Part shown: in pieces, positions 28,168-37,345 of the stretch
How the letters are laid out: each line of letters begins with the position of its first letter
Position numbering within the stretch: the first letter of the stretch is position 1
Assembly (NCBI RefSeq): GCF_013409935.1
Contig: NZ_JACCCO010000001.1
Location: forward strand, 2,232,001 to 2,296,000
Length of the DNA stretch: 64,000 nucleotides
Direction: 5' to 3'
DNA from: Streptosporangium sandarakinum
Lineage (GTDB): Bacteria > Actinomycetota > Actinomycetes > Streptosporangiales > Streptosporangiaceae
The notes under the pieces: generated by a model
The model's input: the letters and a program-made list of their open reading frames with translations, nothing else
Told to the model about the DNA's origin: nothing
Databases searched by the model: none
Position numbers and translations under genes: made by a program

Positions 28168-29274
28168 CTACTGCGGGATTCTCGCCTTCAGCTCCGTGAT
28201 CGCCCCCACCGGGGTCGGGTCGATCCCGTACCCGAGAGCGAGGTACGTACTCGCGTAGTCGCCCAGTCCGATCAGGGAGGCGAGCCGCTCCAGCGGGTGC
28301 GTCCCCTCGGCGGAGACCTGGGTGACGTGCACCCCGCGGTCCTCGGCCAGCCGTACCGAGACCTCGCGGCGCCGCGCCACCTGGGGGTGCTCCTCGGTGT
28401 CGCGCAGCACGACCAGCCGCAGCGACCGCGCCGACTCGTCGGCGAAGATGTCCCGGGTGGCCAGCGGCCCGTCGAGCGCCATCACCTGGTTGTGGCCGGC
28501 CTCGGGGATCTCGCCCCAGACCGCCGGGTACTTGGCGTTCTCGTTGAGCTGGCAGGCCCACCGGTAGGCGGCGACCGCGGCGAGCGGCGACGACCCCCAG
28601 ATCATCGGGACCGTCTCGGCCAGCTCCATGGCCAGGGACTTGCCGGGGTTGATGAACGACTCGCTGGCCGGGCGGCACCGGTGGGCGATGTCCTCCAGCC
28701 GTACGGCCACGCCCTCGAACAGCTCGTCCGACGCCTCGGTCAGCCGCATCCGGGCGGCGGCGACGACGAGCGGCACCGACAGCGCCCATACGGCGGCGCG
28801 CGGCTGCCCTCCGACGGTGACGGGCACGAACGGCGCGCCCGCCTGCCGGGCGACCGACTCCAGCTGCGAGCCGGGCGCGCCCACGGCGAGCAGGCGGCAT
28901 CCGCGGCGGACGGCTTCCATCGCCACCGCGAGCGTCTCCTCGGTCCCGCCGGAGCAGGACACCGCGATCACGAGGTCGGTCGCGCCGACCCACCCGGGCA
29001 GCCGCAGGGACCGCACCGTCGTGACGGGCAGCGGGGCGCCGGGGCCGCACACCGCGCCCAGGATGTCACCGGCGATGCCCGAGCCGCCCATGCCCGCGAC
29101 CACGACCGCCCGGGGCCTGCCGTCGTCGGCGAGCGACGACAGGTCGGTCTCGGCCGCGGCCCGGTGGTAGGCGCGGACCTGGGCGGCCGAGGAGGCCACC
29201 GCGGGCAGCATCCCCGAGGGGTCGCCCGCGGTCAGCCACTCCTGGTCGTCGAGCCGGTCCGGCTCCCAGCTCAC
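28168..29274 (-). CDS. SIS-domain sugar-phosphate isomerase (phosphoglucose/phosphomannose type)
   Basis: A 368-residue double-SIS protein. The first SIS domain shows [19 protein letters not shown] and [20 protein letters not shown]; the C-terminal half carries [20 protein letters not shown] and [17 protein letters not shown], signatures of the bifunctional PGI/PMI family. Expected role: interconversion of fructose 6-phosphate with glucose or mannose 6-phosphate in the cytoplasm, feeding ManB upstream. The GTG at 29272-29274 overlaps the Trm112 stop as GTGA. In mycobacteria the equivalent position holds a related SIS protein beside manA, so a regulatory rather than catalytic role is possible. 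Confidence 0.85.
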   Translation of the reverse strand: MSWEPDRLDDQEWLTAGDPSGMLPAVASSAAQVRAYHRAAAETDLSSLADDGRPRAVVVAGMGGSGIAGDILGAVCGPGAPLPVTTVRSLRLPGWVGATDLVIAVSCSGGTEETLAVAMEAVRRGCRLLAVGAPGSQLESVARQAGAPFVPVTVGGQPRAAVWALSVPLVVAAARMRLTEASDELFEGVAVRLEDIAHRCRPASESFINPGKSLAMELAETVPMIWGSSPLAAVAAYRWACQLNENAKYPAVWGEIPEAGHNQVMALDGPLATRDIFADESARSLRLVVLRDTEEHPQVARRREVSVRLAEDRGVHVTQVSAEGTHPLERLASLIGLGDYASTYLALGYGIDPTPVGAITELKARIPQ

Positions 29275-29444
29275 GACTTCCGGGCCTCGTCGACGAGCAG
29301 CACCGGGATGTCGTCGCGGACCGGGTACACCAGGCCGCAGGACGGCGAGGTGCAGGAGAGCTCATCGGTCTCCCGCTCGGCGCGCAGCGGTGACTTGCAG
29401 TTGGGGCAGGCCAGGATCTCAAGCAGCCAGTCGTCGATCTTCAC
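29271..29444 (-). CDS. Trm112-family small zinc protein
   Basis: A 57-residue protein beginning [20 protein letters not shown], with a CPNC knuckle (C13, C16) and a second pair in CTSPSC (C31, C36), then [15 protein letters not shown], the Trm112 signature. Eukaryotic Trm112 activates methyltransferases; in bacteria it is a small zinc-ribbon of uncertain role, often beside manB and the SIS isomerase, as here. The GTG at 29442-29444 has GAGGAG upstream within the manB end. Too short for ordinary length cut-offs, but overlaps on both sides show it is a real operon member. Confidence 0.92.
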   Translation of the reverse strand: MKIDDWLLEILACPNCKSPLRAERETDELSCTSPSCGLVYPVRDDIPVLLVDEARKS

Positions 29445-29448
29445 TCGC

Positions 29449-30801
29449 TCAGCTCCTCACGACAGCGAGGACTTCGTCCCTGATCGCTGCCATCTGAATC
29501 TCGTCGGCCGCCTCGGCGTTCAGCCTGAGCAGCGGCTCGGTGTTGGACGGACGGAGATTGAACCACCATCCGGGGCCGGACACGGTCAGGCCGTCCAGCT
29601 CGTCGAAGGTGACACCGTCGCGGGCGGCGAACCGCTCGCGGACCCGCTCGACGGCCGCCGCCTGGTCGGCGACCGTGCTGTTGATCTCGCCGGAGGCGGC
29701 GTAGCGGGTGTAGGCGGCGAGCAGGTCCGACAGCGGCCGGTCCTGCTCGCCCAGCGCGGCCAGCACGTGCAGCGCGGCCAGCATCCCGGTGTCGGCGGAC
29801 CAGAAGTCCCTGAAGTAGTAGTGCGCGGAGTGCTCGCCGCCGAAGACCGCGCCGGTCCCGGCCATCTCGGCCTTGATGAACGAGTGGCCCACCCGGGTGC
29901 GGACCGGCTCACCGCCGTGCTCGGCGACGATCTCCGGCACGCTCCGCGAGGTGATCAGGTTGTGGATGATCCGGGCGCCGGGCCGCTTGGCCAGCTCGCG
30001 CACCGCGACCAGCGCGGTGATCGCCGAGGGCGAGACCGACTCGCCGCGCTCGTCGACCACCCAGCAGCGGTCGGCGTCGCCGTCGAAGGCCAGGCCGATG
30101 TCGGCGCCGGTGTCGAGGACGGCCTTCTGCAGGTCGCGGAGGTTCTCCGGCTCCAGGGGGTTGGCCTCGTGGTTGGGGAAGCCGCCGTCCAGCTCGAAGT
30201 ACAGGGCGGTCAGCTCCAGCGGCAGCCCGTCGAACACCGTGGGGACGGTGTGGCCGCCCATTCCGTTGCCGGCGTCCACCACGACCCGCAGCGGCCGGAT
30301 GCCGGACAGGTCGACCAGCGTGCGCAGGTGGTCGGCGTACCCCCGCAGCAGGTCGCGCCGGGACACGCTCCCGCCGCCGGGCCCGCCGATCCCCGCGGCC
30401 AGCAGCTCGGCCGCCCGGTCGCGGATCTCGGTGAGGCCGGTGTCGCCGCCGATCGGCACGGCCCCGGCCCGGCACATCTTCATGCCGTTGTAGCGGGCCG
30501 GGTTGTGGCTGGCGGTGAACATCACACCGGGCAGACCGAGACTGCCGCTGGCGTAGTACAGCATGTCGGTGGAGGCGAGGCCGATGTCGATCACGTCGAC
30601 CCCCCGCGAGGCGGCCCCGCGGGCGAACGCCGCGGCCAGCGGCTCGGAGGAGGCGCGCATGTCGCGGCCGACCACGGCGGTGCGGGCCCCGGTCACCTCC
30701 GCGAACGCCGCCCCGACCGCCTCGGCGGTCTCCTCGTCGAACTCGTCCGGCACGACGCCGCGAACGTCGTACGCCTTGAAGATCCTGGCGAGGTCGCCCA
30801 C
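29449..30801 (-). CDS. manB: phosphomannomutase/phosphoglucomutase
   Basis: A 450-residue alpha-D-phosphohexomutase converting mannose 6-phosphate to mannose 1-phosphate (or the glucose pair). The phosphoserine loop is [14 protein letters not shown] with Ser98; the metal-binding loop is [13 protein letters not shown] (near 240); the sugar-binding loop is [12 protein letters not shown]; and the phosphate-binding loop is [13 protein letters not shown] near the C-terminus. It is likely to supply mannose 1-phosphate for the nucleotidyltransferase at 47.7 kb and for wall glycans. The GTG at 30799-30801 starts at the conserved fold. It stands between DUF3499 and Trm112 in one operon. Confidence 0.95.
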   Translation of the reverse strand: MGDLARIFKAYDVRGVVPDEFDEETAEAVGAAFAEVTGARTAVVGRDMRASSEPLAAAFARGAASRGVDVIDIGLASTDMLYYASGSLGLPGVMFTASHNPARYNGMKMCRAGAVPIGGDTGLTEIRDRAAELLAAGIGGPGGGSVSRRDLLRGYADHLRTLVDLSGIRPLRVVVDAGNGMGGHTVPTVFDGLPLELTALYFELDGGFPNHEANPLEPENLRDLQKAVLDTGADIGLAFDGDADRCWVVDERGESVSPSAITALVAVRELAKRPGARIIHNLITSRSVPEIVAEHGGEPVRTRVGHSFIKAEMAGTGAVFGGEHSAHYYFRDFWSADTGMLAALHVLAALGEQDRPLSDLLAAYTRYAASGEINSTVADQAAAVERVRERFAARDGVTFDELDGLTVSGPGWWFNLRPSNTEPLLRLNAEAADEIQMAAIRDEVLAVVRS

Positions 30802-30850
30802 TCCAGCTCCGCCCCTTTATGTCGTGTCTGCTGACCCCAGCCTAGTAGGG

Positions 30851-31219
30851 TCAGCGGTCACGCTGGGGCTGAGCCGAGCGGAGCACCCTGAGGTGACCGC
30901 GCCGCCCGACCTCGACCCCCTGGCCGACCGGCTCGGTGCCGCCGCCCGGGGCGGGCCTGGCGGCCTCGCGCACCGCGTTGGCCAGGGCCTCCAGGTCGTC
31001 CGTGCTCGGCGGCGCGCCCTCGCTGGGCAGGCGGACGACCTCCCAGCCGCGAGGCGCTGTCAGCCGCTCGGCATGCTCGGCGCACAGGTCGTAACAGTGC
31101 GGCTCGGCGTACGTCGCCAAGGGCCCGAGAACGGCGGTCGAATCGGCGTAGACGTACGTGAGCGTGAATACGGCAGGCTGACTGCACGCGGTGCGGGAAC
31201 AGCGGCGGACGGGGCTCAC
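30851..31219 (-). CDS. DUF3499 family cysteine-rich protein
   Basis: A 122-residue protein: VSPVRRCSRTACSQPAVFTL, then LTYVYADSTAVLGPL and EPHCYDLCAEHAERLTAPRG. The four conserved Cys plus His suggest a zinc-binding fold; function is unknown. It is always found near manB and the Trm112 gene in actinomycetes (Rv3258c position). The GTG at 31217-31219 is chosen because the family begins there; upstream reading to 31501 is low complexity. There is no SD, but TACGGT lies seven bases upstream, so it may be a leaderless transcript and the promoter for the manB operon. Confidence 0.88.
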   Translation of the reverse strand: MSPVRRCSRTACSQPAVFTLTYVYADSTAVLGPLATYAEPHCYDLCAEHAERLTAPRGWEVVRLPSEGAPPSTDDLEALANAVREAARPAPGGGTEPVGQGVEVGRRGHLRVLRSAQPQRDR

Positions 31220-31517
31220 GGTGGGACCGTATCCGGTAAGCGTCCGAGGCGCCACTACCTGAGCGCTCTTAACGAGCGTGTCGCCACAATTCGGACACGT
31301 GTCCCGGCTTTCACCCGCCTGTACGGCTTGCGACCGCCACGGCGGGACCGGTGCCCGGCCGCGTGCCCCCGCGCCGGGGGCGCCGTTCCCGGGCGCACCC
31401 GCGGCGCCGCGCGGCCGTTTCCGGGTCCGCCCGCCACACCGCGCGACCGGAAGGGCCGGAGCGGACATCGGGGGAACACCGGGGGAACGCCGGAGGAACA
31501 CGGCCTAAGCTTGGCCC

Positions 31518-31973
31518 GTGAGCTCGGCACCCGGTAGACCCCGCCCTCCCCGCCGCCGCGACCGGCACGGACGCGGTATGCGCGGCCCGCTGGCGCCCTC
31601 TCACGTGCCGATCGCCAAGTCCCGCGGCGAGCGCTTCGACGATCTCGTCCTGGACGCCGTGGACCGGCTCAAGCCCCGCTGGGGCAAGCAGCTCGCCACC
31701 GTGGAGTTCGCGGTCGAGGAGGTGCCCCCGGCGGCCGACCTGGGCGACGGCCCCGGGCTGCTCGGCGGCGAGCCGATCCCGTTCGGCCGGTCCGAGCCCG
31801 CGGCGGGCAAGAGGCCGGCCGTCGTCGTCATCTACCGGCGCCCCCTGGAGGCCCGGGCCCGCGACCGCGAGCAGCTCGGCGCGCTGGTGCACGACACGGT
31901 GGTCGAGCAGGTCGCCGGGCTGCTGGGGCTGTCGCCGGAGACGGTGGACCCGGGTTACGAGGACGAGGACTGA
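31518..31973 (+). CDS. metallopeptidase-family (DUF1025-like) protein with degenerate active site
   Basis: A 151-residue protein in the minimal-zincin family position (Rv3259-like, between DUF3499 and whiB). The N-terminal 25 residues are Arg/Pro-rich; the fold follows from SRGERFDDLVLDAVDRLKP. Where zincins of this family carry TVVHEIAHHFG, this protein reads TVVEQVAGLLG (127-137): the two zinc His and the catalytic Glu are absent, so it is unlikely to be a protease. The GTG at 31518 has no clear SD. It diverges from the DUF3499 operon and converges on DUF5719. Role unknown. Confidence 0.8.
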   Translation: MSSAPGRPRPPRRRDRHGRGMRGPLAPSHVPIAKSRGERFDDLVLDAVDRLKPRWGKQLATVEFAVEEVPPAADLGDGPGLLGGEPIPFGRSEPAAGKRPAVVVIYRRPLEARARDREQLGALVHDTVVEQVAGLLGLSPETVDPGYEDED

Positions 31974-32032
31974 AAAGAGCCCTTCCGCGGAGCCGGCGCC
32001 CGCCGTACCCGTGACCGCCCGCCGGGCGGCCC

Positions 32033-33457
32033 TCAGGGCAGCACGGTCGCCGCGGACCCGGTCACCGGCGGCACCACCGCCCAGACCCGGGCCGCGGCCA
32101 GCGGCTGGACGGTCAGCACCCGCCCGTCCTTGAGGCGCTCGTCCATCACCCGCGCGCCGTACACCGGCCCCGAGCCGGGCAGCGGCTCCGCGACCACCGC
32201 GAAGGCGCCGTCCACGTCGGGCAGCTCGACCTCCTTGGTGCGCGCGGCGAGGATCTCCACCTCGATCGGCTCCGGCGCCTTCCCCTTGCGCGGCAGCATC
32301 GTGACGCTCACCCTCCCGGCCGTCTCCGGCGCGCTGAACACCAGCCGGGAGCTCTTCTTGCCGCCCGTGCGGTTGTCGGCGACCACGCTGCCCAGGTCGA
32401 TCGGGGCGGCCCCGGCGGTGAAGCCCACATCCACCCGGTCGCCGGTCCCGGTGGCCGTCACCGCGGCCACGATCGGCACCGGGGAGGTGAGCAGGACCGC
32501 GGCGGGCCTGCCGTCCAGGCCGGCGGACAGGTCCATGGCGGCGACCGACCCGGCGGGCACCTCGATCGCGTCGTGGCCGTCCAGGGCGTAGGTGCCGTCG
32601 GGCGTGACGACCCGGACCTCGACGATCGTGTCGGTCTCGGCGGGTGAGGCGACCAGCAGGTCGCGCCGGCCCCCGCCGCCGGGGACGCCGGGCACCACGA
32701 CCCGGGTGGCCGGATCCGCGGAGAGCGGCAGCCAGTCGACGCCCCGCCCACCGCTCATGACCGCGTGGGCCGCCGCGGTGACCCGGCCGAAGGCGGTGCT
32801 CACCTCGACGGCCATGACCAGCGGCGAGGGGGCGATGTCACGCAACCTGATCGCGCGGCTCTCGCCCGGTTCGACCACGATCGTGTCGCCGGAGCCGCCG
32901 GCCACCGGGCCCTCGCCGGAGTAGACGGTGATCTCCACGCCCGCCGGGGCCAGGTCGGCGTTGGCGAGGTGGAGCGTGACGTCGGCCGCGGCCGGGCCCG
33001 GCCCGACCAGCCAGGCGCTCGCGCCCGGCTCCACGCACCGTGTTCCGGCCAGCCCCCGCTGCTCGCCCGAGGTCTCCCGGCGGGTCTGCGCCGCCTCCAG
33101 CCCCGCCGCCATGCTCCCGTTGGCCGTCACGACGAGCGGCGGCGAGCCGGCCTTCAGCTTCTCCTGCCAGAGACTGCCGGGGACGGTCAGGGTGGCCAGC
33201 GTCCTCTCCCCGGCGACCAGCGCGGCGGCGCCCCGCCCGCCGCCGCCCGGCGGGGTGACGACGCCGACGTCGGAGCCGCCGGGGTCGGGGCAGACGGCCG
33301 TCACGGAGGCCACCGGCACCTTCCGCGGCGCGGGAGCGGGCGCGACCGCGGTCTCCGGACGGGTCGCGGCGGCGAGGCCGTACAGGACGGCCAGGCCCGC
33401 GAGGACGGCCAGGACGAGCCGGGGCGAGCCGGGACGGCGTTCGACGAGGGCTCTCAA
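32033..33457 (-). CDS. DUF5719 family membrane-anchored protein
   Basis: A 474-residue protein: N-terminal anchor (about 14-31, LVLAVLAGLAVLYGLAAA), then a large beta-rich extracytoplasmic region with repeated Val/Ala strands and segments such as TLHLANADLAPAGVEITVYS and TIVVEPGESRAIRLRDIAPS, recalling DUF5719. No catalytic motif is seen. Its ATG overlaps the 3' end of the upstream GT2 gene by 4 bp (ATGA type), and such pairs recur in actinomycetes, so the two probably act together in assembling or sensing a surface glycan. Confidence 0.78.
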   Translation of the reverse strand: MRALVERRPGSPRLVLAVLAGLAVLYGLAAATRPETAVAPAPAPRKVPVASVTAVCPDPGGSDVGVVTPPGGGGRGAAALVAGERTLATLTVPGSLWQEKLKAGSPPLVVTANGSMAAGLEAAQTRRETSGEQRGLAGTRCVEPGASAWLVGPGPAAADVTLHLANADLAPAGVEITVYSGEGPVAGGSGDTIVVEPGESRAIRLRDIAPSPLVMAVEVSTAFGRVTAAAHAVMSGGRGVDWLPLSADPATRVVVPGVPGGGGRRDLLVASPAETDTIVEVRVVTPDGTYALDGHDAIEVPAGSVAAMDLSAGLDGRPAAVLLTSPVPIVAAVTATGTGDRVDVGFTAGAAPIDLGSVVADNRTGGKKSSRLVFSAPETAGRVSVTMLPRKGKAPEPIEVEILAARTKEVELPDVDGAFAVVAEPLPGSGPVYGARVMDERLKDGRVLTVQPLAAARVWAVVPPVTGSAATVLP

Positions 33458-36400
33458 CGGGCCACCGCCTCCCCGCCCGCCCGGGAGCCGCCCCGAAAGT
33501 CACCCCGGGAGTCGCCCCGGGAGCCACCCGGGGCGGGCTCGTCACGCGACCCGGGAGCGGCCATGACCGCGACGGCCGCCGCCATCACCGCCTGGGCCCA
33601 GAGCCAGGGGCCGTGCCACGGGTCGTCCGGGGCCGCCGGAAGGGGGGTGACCGGGAGCGTCACCCGCCACACGCCCACCCTGCGCGACAGGCTCATCCTG
33701 GCCAGCTCGGGCTGGGAGTCCAGCGCGCGGCTGACCCGCGGGTCCACCGGCGAGGCCACCGCGACGAACCGCACCCCGTGGGCGGCCAGCACCCGGACGT
33801 CGTCGCCGCCCCGGCCCGAGACCAGCCCGGCCGCCGCGACGGCGACCCGGTCGCGCGGCTCCGCGGGCACGGGGACGTCGGCCTCGCCGACCAGCGGGGT
33901 ACGGCGGTGCAGCACGGTGAAGGTGAAGCCACCGCCCCGGGCGCGCAGCAGCAGGGTCAGGTCGCGGTCGCCCGAGTTGACCGCGGCCAGCGCCGGCATC
34001 GCGTCCGGAACGTTCCCGCTGATCGGGCCGTCCGCGCCCCGGGCGACCCAGGCGACCGCGGCGAGCAGGGGCGTTGAGCAGGCGGCCGCCACGACGGCGA
34101 GCGCGGCGGCCCGGCGCGCCCGGCGCGCCCGGCCCACCGCACTCGCCGTGCCTCCTCCCGCCATGGCTCTTGTGCCCGCCGTGCCCGCCGTACCTGCTGT
34201 GCTCGCCGTACCTGCTGTGCTCGCCGTCAGGAACCCCGCGGCCCGGCGCGCGGCGAGGACCGCCACCGTCAGCATTCCGGTGGCGGCGAAGGCGAGCGGC
34301 ACGCCGGGCCAGGCGGGGCCGGCGTCGCCGTCCGGGGAGGCGACGGTGGTGCGGCTGACCAGGATCGCGACCAGCAGGCCGAACAGCGCGACCCCCCAGC
34401 CGGTCGCGGCGACCGGGCGGTCGCGCCGCATGGCCGTCACGGCGACGCAGGCGGCGACGAGGCCGCAGGTCACCCAGGCCGGCGGCACGCCCGGCCCGCC
34501 GGGGCCGAGTGCCAGCAGCGTCCCGGCGGGCAGCGCGGGATCGGCGAGACCGGGCCGGTGCAGGCCGGCCTCCAGCAGCAGCCGGCCCGGGTTCGCGGCG
34601 ATCCCGGCCAGCCAGGGAAGCAGCAGCGCCACCGGGACACCGGACACGATCGCGACCGAGGCGGCGATGCCCCGGCGCGGGAAGGCCAGCGCGGCGAGCG
34701 CGCCGAGGACCAGCGCGAGCGGGTAGAGCAGCGGCGCGAAGGCCGTGCCGACGGCCAGCATGAGGCCGAGCGCCCACGCGGCCCGGCGGGCGCGGCGGCG
34801 CTCGCCCGTGAGCACGGTGACGGCCAGCGCCGCGCAGGCGGGCAGCAGCGTGAAGACCACGGCGGTGCCGAGCCGCCCCGCGGCGATCGCGCCGGTGGCC
34901 ACCGGCAGGAGCGCGTAGCAGGCGGCCGGCAGGGCCCGCGCCCACCGGCCCGGGACGAACGGGCGGGCCGCCGCGTAGGCGCACACCCCGGCCAGCGGCA
35001 CGCACCCGAGCAGCAGCAGCCACACCGCGAGCCAGGTCTTGCCCAGCAGCACCGTGGAGACCGCGGCCAGCACCGCGACGTACGGCGGGGCCCACGCGTC
35101 GCCGCCCAGCGCCGCCGGGCGGGGCCCGCCGGTGTAGAGGTCCCACAGGTCGGACGCCCCGCCGATCACCGGGACGAGCGCGCCCCCGCCCAGCCGGGAG
35201 CCGCCGAGCAGGGAGCGCTCCGCGACCAGCGTGACCGCGGTCAGCGCCAGGAAGAGCAGCACGCCGGGGTTACCGAGGAACCGCTGCATCCCCCCGGCGT
35301 CGGCGAGCAGCTCGTCGCCGTCCTCCCCGGGCGCGGTCACCGCGTGGCGGCCCGCGGACTCCGGGATCCCGGCGCCCGACAGGCGGCCCTCCAGCCACTC
35401 GGCCACCCGCCGATAGCCCGCCCCCGGCGGGGTGAGCAGCCTGGCGACCGCCCGGTGGGACCGCCGCCGTCCCGCGGCGCGGGCCCGCCGGGCCTCGGCC
35501 AGCCGGGCGGGACGGGCGAGCACCGAGCCGAGCGCGGCGATCTCGTCCAGCGCGGCGGCGGGCCGCTTGCCCAGCAGGAGCAGCAGGGCGCGGCAGGCCG
35601 AGCCGGCGATGTTGCGGGTCAGCGCCCACGGCAACGACCGGGGCGGCAGGTTCGCCATGACCACGAACACGGCGTTGCGCCGGTCCAGGCGGCGGAGACG
35701 GCCGCCGTCGCCGCCACGGCCGATACCGGCGCCGAAGCCTCCGCGGACGCCTTCACGGACGCCGCCGTCGTCGGCCCCTCCGCCGGCACCGACGCGGCGG
35801 AGGCGCCGGGCGGCGGCCTCGGCGTGCCAGGCGAGGGCGCCCGCGACGTTGCGCACCCGGTAGCCGGCGGCCCAGACCCGCCAGCACAGGTCGAGGTCGT
35901 CGCGGAACAGCGGCAGGAAGGGGTCGAGCCCGCCGACCTCCTCCCAGACGTCCCGGCGGACGAGCATCCCTGCCGTGGAGACCGACAGCACGTCGCGGTC
36001 GGCGTCGTGCTGGCCCTGGTCGTACTCGCGGGGATCCAGCCCGGTGTCCCTGCGTCCCGCCAGGTCCACGGTGACGCCGATCTCCAGCAGGACCCTCCGG
36101 TCCACCCGGTCGAGGAGCTTGGGGCCGAGCACCCCGATCTCCGGATCGTCGCCGGCCGCCCGCAGCAGGGCCCGCAGCGCACCGGGGTCCGGCGCGCAGT
36201 CGTCGTGCAGCAGCCAGAGCCATTCCCGCCCGTCCGCCGGGCCGAGCCGGTCGAGCACCGCGGCGACGGCCTCGCCGAAACCGGTCCGGCGGGGCAGGGA
36301 GAGCACGGCGTTCGGGCCGAGAACCCTTCTCATCAGCTCGGCGCCGCCGTCTCGGCTGCCGGTGTCCACCCCGACGACGCGGTCCACCGGGCGGGTCTGC

Positions 36401-36519
36401 CCGAGCAGCGCGTCGAGGGTCTCCCCCAGCCATCGGGCGCCGTCGTGGCTGACGATGATCGCGGTCACGGTGTCGGGGGGCGAGGGGGCGTCGGTGACGG
36501 ACATGCGTCTCGCGTCCAT
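33454..36519 (-). CDS. large GT2 glycosyltransferase with polytopic membrane region
   Basis: A 1021-residue protein. Residues 15-260 form a GT-A glycosyltransferase domain: VTAIIVSHDGARWLGETLDAL, VVGVDTGSRDGG, WLWLLHDDCAPDPG (metal-binding DDC in the DXD position), and the acceptor-side FRDDLDLCWRVWAAGYRV. Residues about 330-850 hold some twelve hydrophobic helices, and the last 170 residues look like an extracytoplasmic domain. Such fusions probably transfer sugar onto a lipid carrier and/or extrude the product. ATGs at 36519 and 36504 both lack a strong SD; the longer form is reported. Short AGT-rich repeats (AGTASTAGTAGTAG) occur in the middle. Confidence 0.88.
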   Translation of the reverse strand: MDARRMSVTDAPSPPDTVTAIIVSHDGARWLGETLDALLGQTRPVDRVVGVDTGSRDGGAELMRRVLGPNAVLSLPRRTGFGEAVAAVLDRLGPADGREWLWLLHDDCAPDPGALRALLRAAGDDPEIGVLGPKLLDRVDRRVLLEIGVTVDLAGRRDTGLDPREYDQGQHDADRDVLSVSTAGMLVRRDVWEEVGGLDPFLPLFRDDLDLCWRVWAAGYRVRNVAGALAWHAEAAARRLRRVGAGGGADDGGVREGVRGGFGAGIGRGGDGGRLRRLDRRNAVFVVMANLPPRSLPWALTRNIAGSACRALLLLLGKRPAAALDEIAALGSVLARPARLAEARRARAAGRRRSHRAVARLLTPPGAGYRRVAEWLEGRLSGAGIPESAGRHAVTAPGEDGDELLADAGGMQRFLGNPGVLLFLALTAVTLVAERSLLGGSRLGGGALVPVIGGASDLWDLYTGGPRPAALGGDAWAPPYVAVLAAVSTVLLGKTWLAVWLLLLGCVPLAGVCAYAAARPFVPGRWARALPAACYALLPVATGAIAAGRLGTAVVFTLLPACAALAVTVLTGERRRARRAAWALGLMLAVGTAFAPLLYPLALVLGALAALAFPRRGIAASVAIVSGVPVALLLPWLAGIAANPGRLLLEAGLHRPGLADPALPAGTLLALGPGGPGVPPAWVTCGLVAACVAVTAMRRDRPVAATGWGVALFGLLVAILVSRTTVASPDGDAGPAWPGVPLAFAATGMLTVAVLAARRAAGFLTASTAGTASTAGTAGTAGTRAMAGGGTASAVGRARRARRAAALAVVAAACSTPLLAAVAWVARGADGPISGNVPDAMPALAAVNSGDRDLTLLLRARGGGFTFTVLHRRTPLVGEADVPVPAEPRDRVAVAAAGLVSGRGGDDVRVLAAHGVRFVAVASPVDPRVSRALDSQPELARMSLSRRVGVWRVTLPVTPLPAAPDDPWHGPWLWAQAVMAAAVAVMAAPGSRDEPAPGGSRGDSRGDFRGGSRAGGEAVAR

Positions 36520-36856
36520 GAGGGGGTGATGATCGGCGACAACGATACGACACGGCTGTCAGGCCATGTCAGGGGCGGAAGAAAGGTCATGTCCGCCGGG
36601 GAAGGATCATGTGCCCGGGGAGGGACACCGGCCTCGCGTGGCGGCGGGCCGTACGGCGGGCGGTCAGGGGGCGCGCGGGCGGCGGAGCACCGCGCGGGCC
36701 GGCAGGGCGTCCCGGGGCGCGGGCGCGCGGTACACGCGAGCGCGGACGGGCAGGGCGCGGGCGTGAAAAAAGGGCCACGCGCCCCCCACGGTCACGTGAC
36801 CCCTCGTCATGTCACCGGACGCCCTCTCCGGACGCCCTCATCGTCTGCCGGAACCC
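36520..36856. other. 337-bp intergenic region between whiB and the large GT2 gene
   Basis: No convincing gene. Both neighbours are on the minus strand, so it should hold the whiB terminator (candidate at 36766-36787) and the GT2 promoter. The rest is low-complexity GC-rich DNA with repeated gggcg and cgcgg words. Confidence 0.6.
36766..36787 (-). terminator. possible U-tract terminator of whiB
   Basis: On the minus strand a short stem GGGC-GCGTG-GCCC is followed by six T. U-tract terminators are rare in such GC-rich genomes. The stem is only four to five base pairs, so confidence is limited. Confidence 0.4.
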
Positions 36857-37117
36857 TCAGACCGCCTCGCGCTTGATCCGGCGACGCTCTCGCTCCGAGA
36901 GCCCTCCCCAGATGCCGAACCGCTCGTCGTGCTCCAGCGCGTACTCCAGGCACTCGGCACGCACCTCACACGAGCGGCAGACCTTCTTGGCCTCCCGGGT
37001 GGAGCCCCCCTTCTCCGGGAAGAACGCCTCCGGGTCGGTCTGCGCGCACAGCGCGCGTTCCTGCCAGCCGAGCTGCTCCTCAGCGATGCCGTCTTGTGCG
37101 ATGACCAGGTCGGCCAC
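36857..37117 (-). CDS. whiB: WhiB-family iron-sulfur transcription factor (WhiB/WhiB2/WhmD type)
   Basis: An 86-residue protein with the four cluster-ligating cysteines C24, C47, C50 and C56 (CRSCEVRAEC), the G(I/V)WGG turn (GIWGG, 68-72) and the basic C-terminus ERERRRIKREAV for DNA contact. The N-terminus VADLVIAQDGIAEEQLGWQE and position beside manB and fbiA match the essential WhiB2 of mycobacteria and developmental WhiB of Streptomyces, which with WhiA controls sporulation septation. The GTG at 37115-37117 has GGGAGG six bases upstream, chosen over an upstream start at 37135. A 12-bp palindrome lies about 90 bp upstream. Confidence 0.95.
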   Translation of the reverse strand: MADLVIAQDGIAEEQLGWQERALCAQTDPEAFFPEKGGSTREAKKVCRSCEVRAECLEYALEHDERFGIWGGLSERERRRIKREAV

Positions 37118-37205
37118 TGCACACCTCCCTGCCACCCGCCCGCAAATCGAGCCCCCCTATGAACGCCCCCCTCCTACCCAGCAGGAGGAAGGCGTAACAA
37201 CACGT

Positions 37206-37217
37206 GTGTAATTACAC
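37206..37217. promoter_or_regulatory. 12-bp palindrome in the whiB upstream region
   Basis: GTGTAATTACAC is a perfect palindrome in otherwise GC-rich DNA, 89-100 bp upstream of the whiB start. Its outer bases (TGTAAT/ATTACA) resemble the RbsR boxes, but its centre lacks the CG. The binding protein is unknown. Confidence 0.45.
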
Positions 37218-37317
37218 GCGCGTGGCCTGTGTGACGTCAAGCGGCATGCCGATGTCCGGGGAAAGACCTGCTCTCCCCGGTCGGCGTGTCGTGGCTCCTC
37301 GCCACGAGGGCGATCGG

Positions 37318-37340
37318 CAGGCGATCATGACGATCGCCTG
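37318..37340. terminator. hairpin downstream of the Pro/Gln-rich membrane protein gene
   Basis: Perfect 9-bp arms caggcgatc and gatcgcctg with a 5-nt loop, five bases past the stop codon of the minus-strand gene at 37346. Another 7-bp stem, ccgggga/tccccgg (37257-37281), follows. Confidence 0.7.
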
Positions 37341-37345
37341 GGCGT

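Noticed and set aside
31518-31973. Active zinc protease
   Set aside because: The HExxH motif is missing at the family's active-site position.
36609-36860. Small genes between whiB and the GT2 gene
   Set aside because: Frames are Arg/Gly/Ala-rich without SD or recognisable domain.
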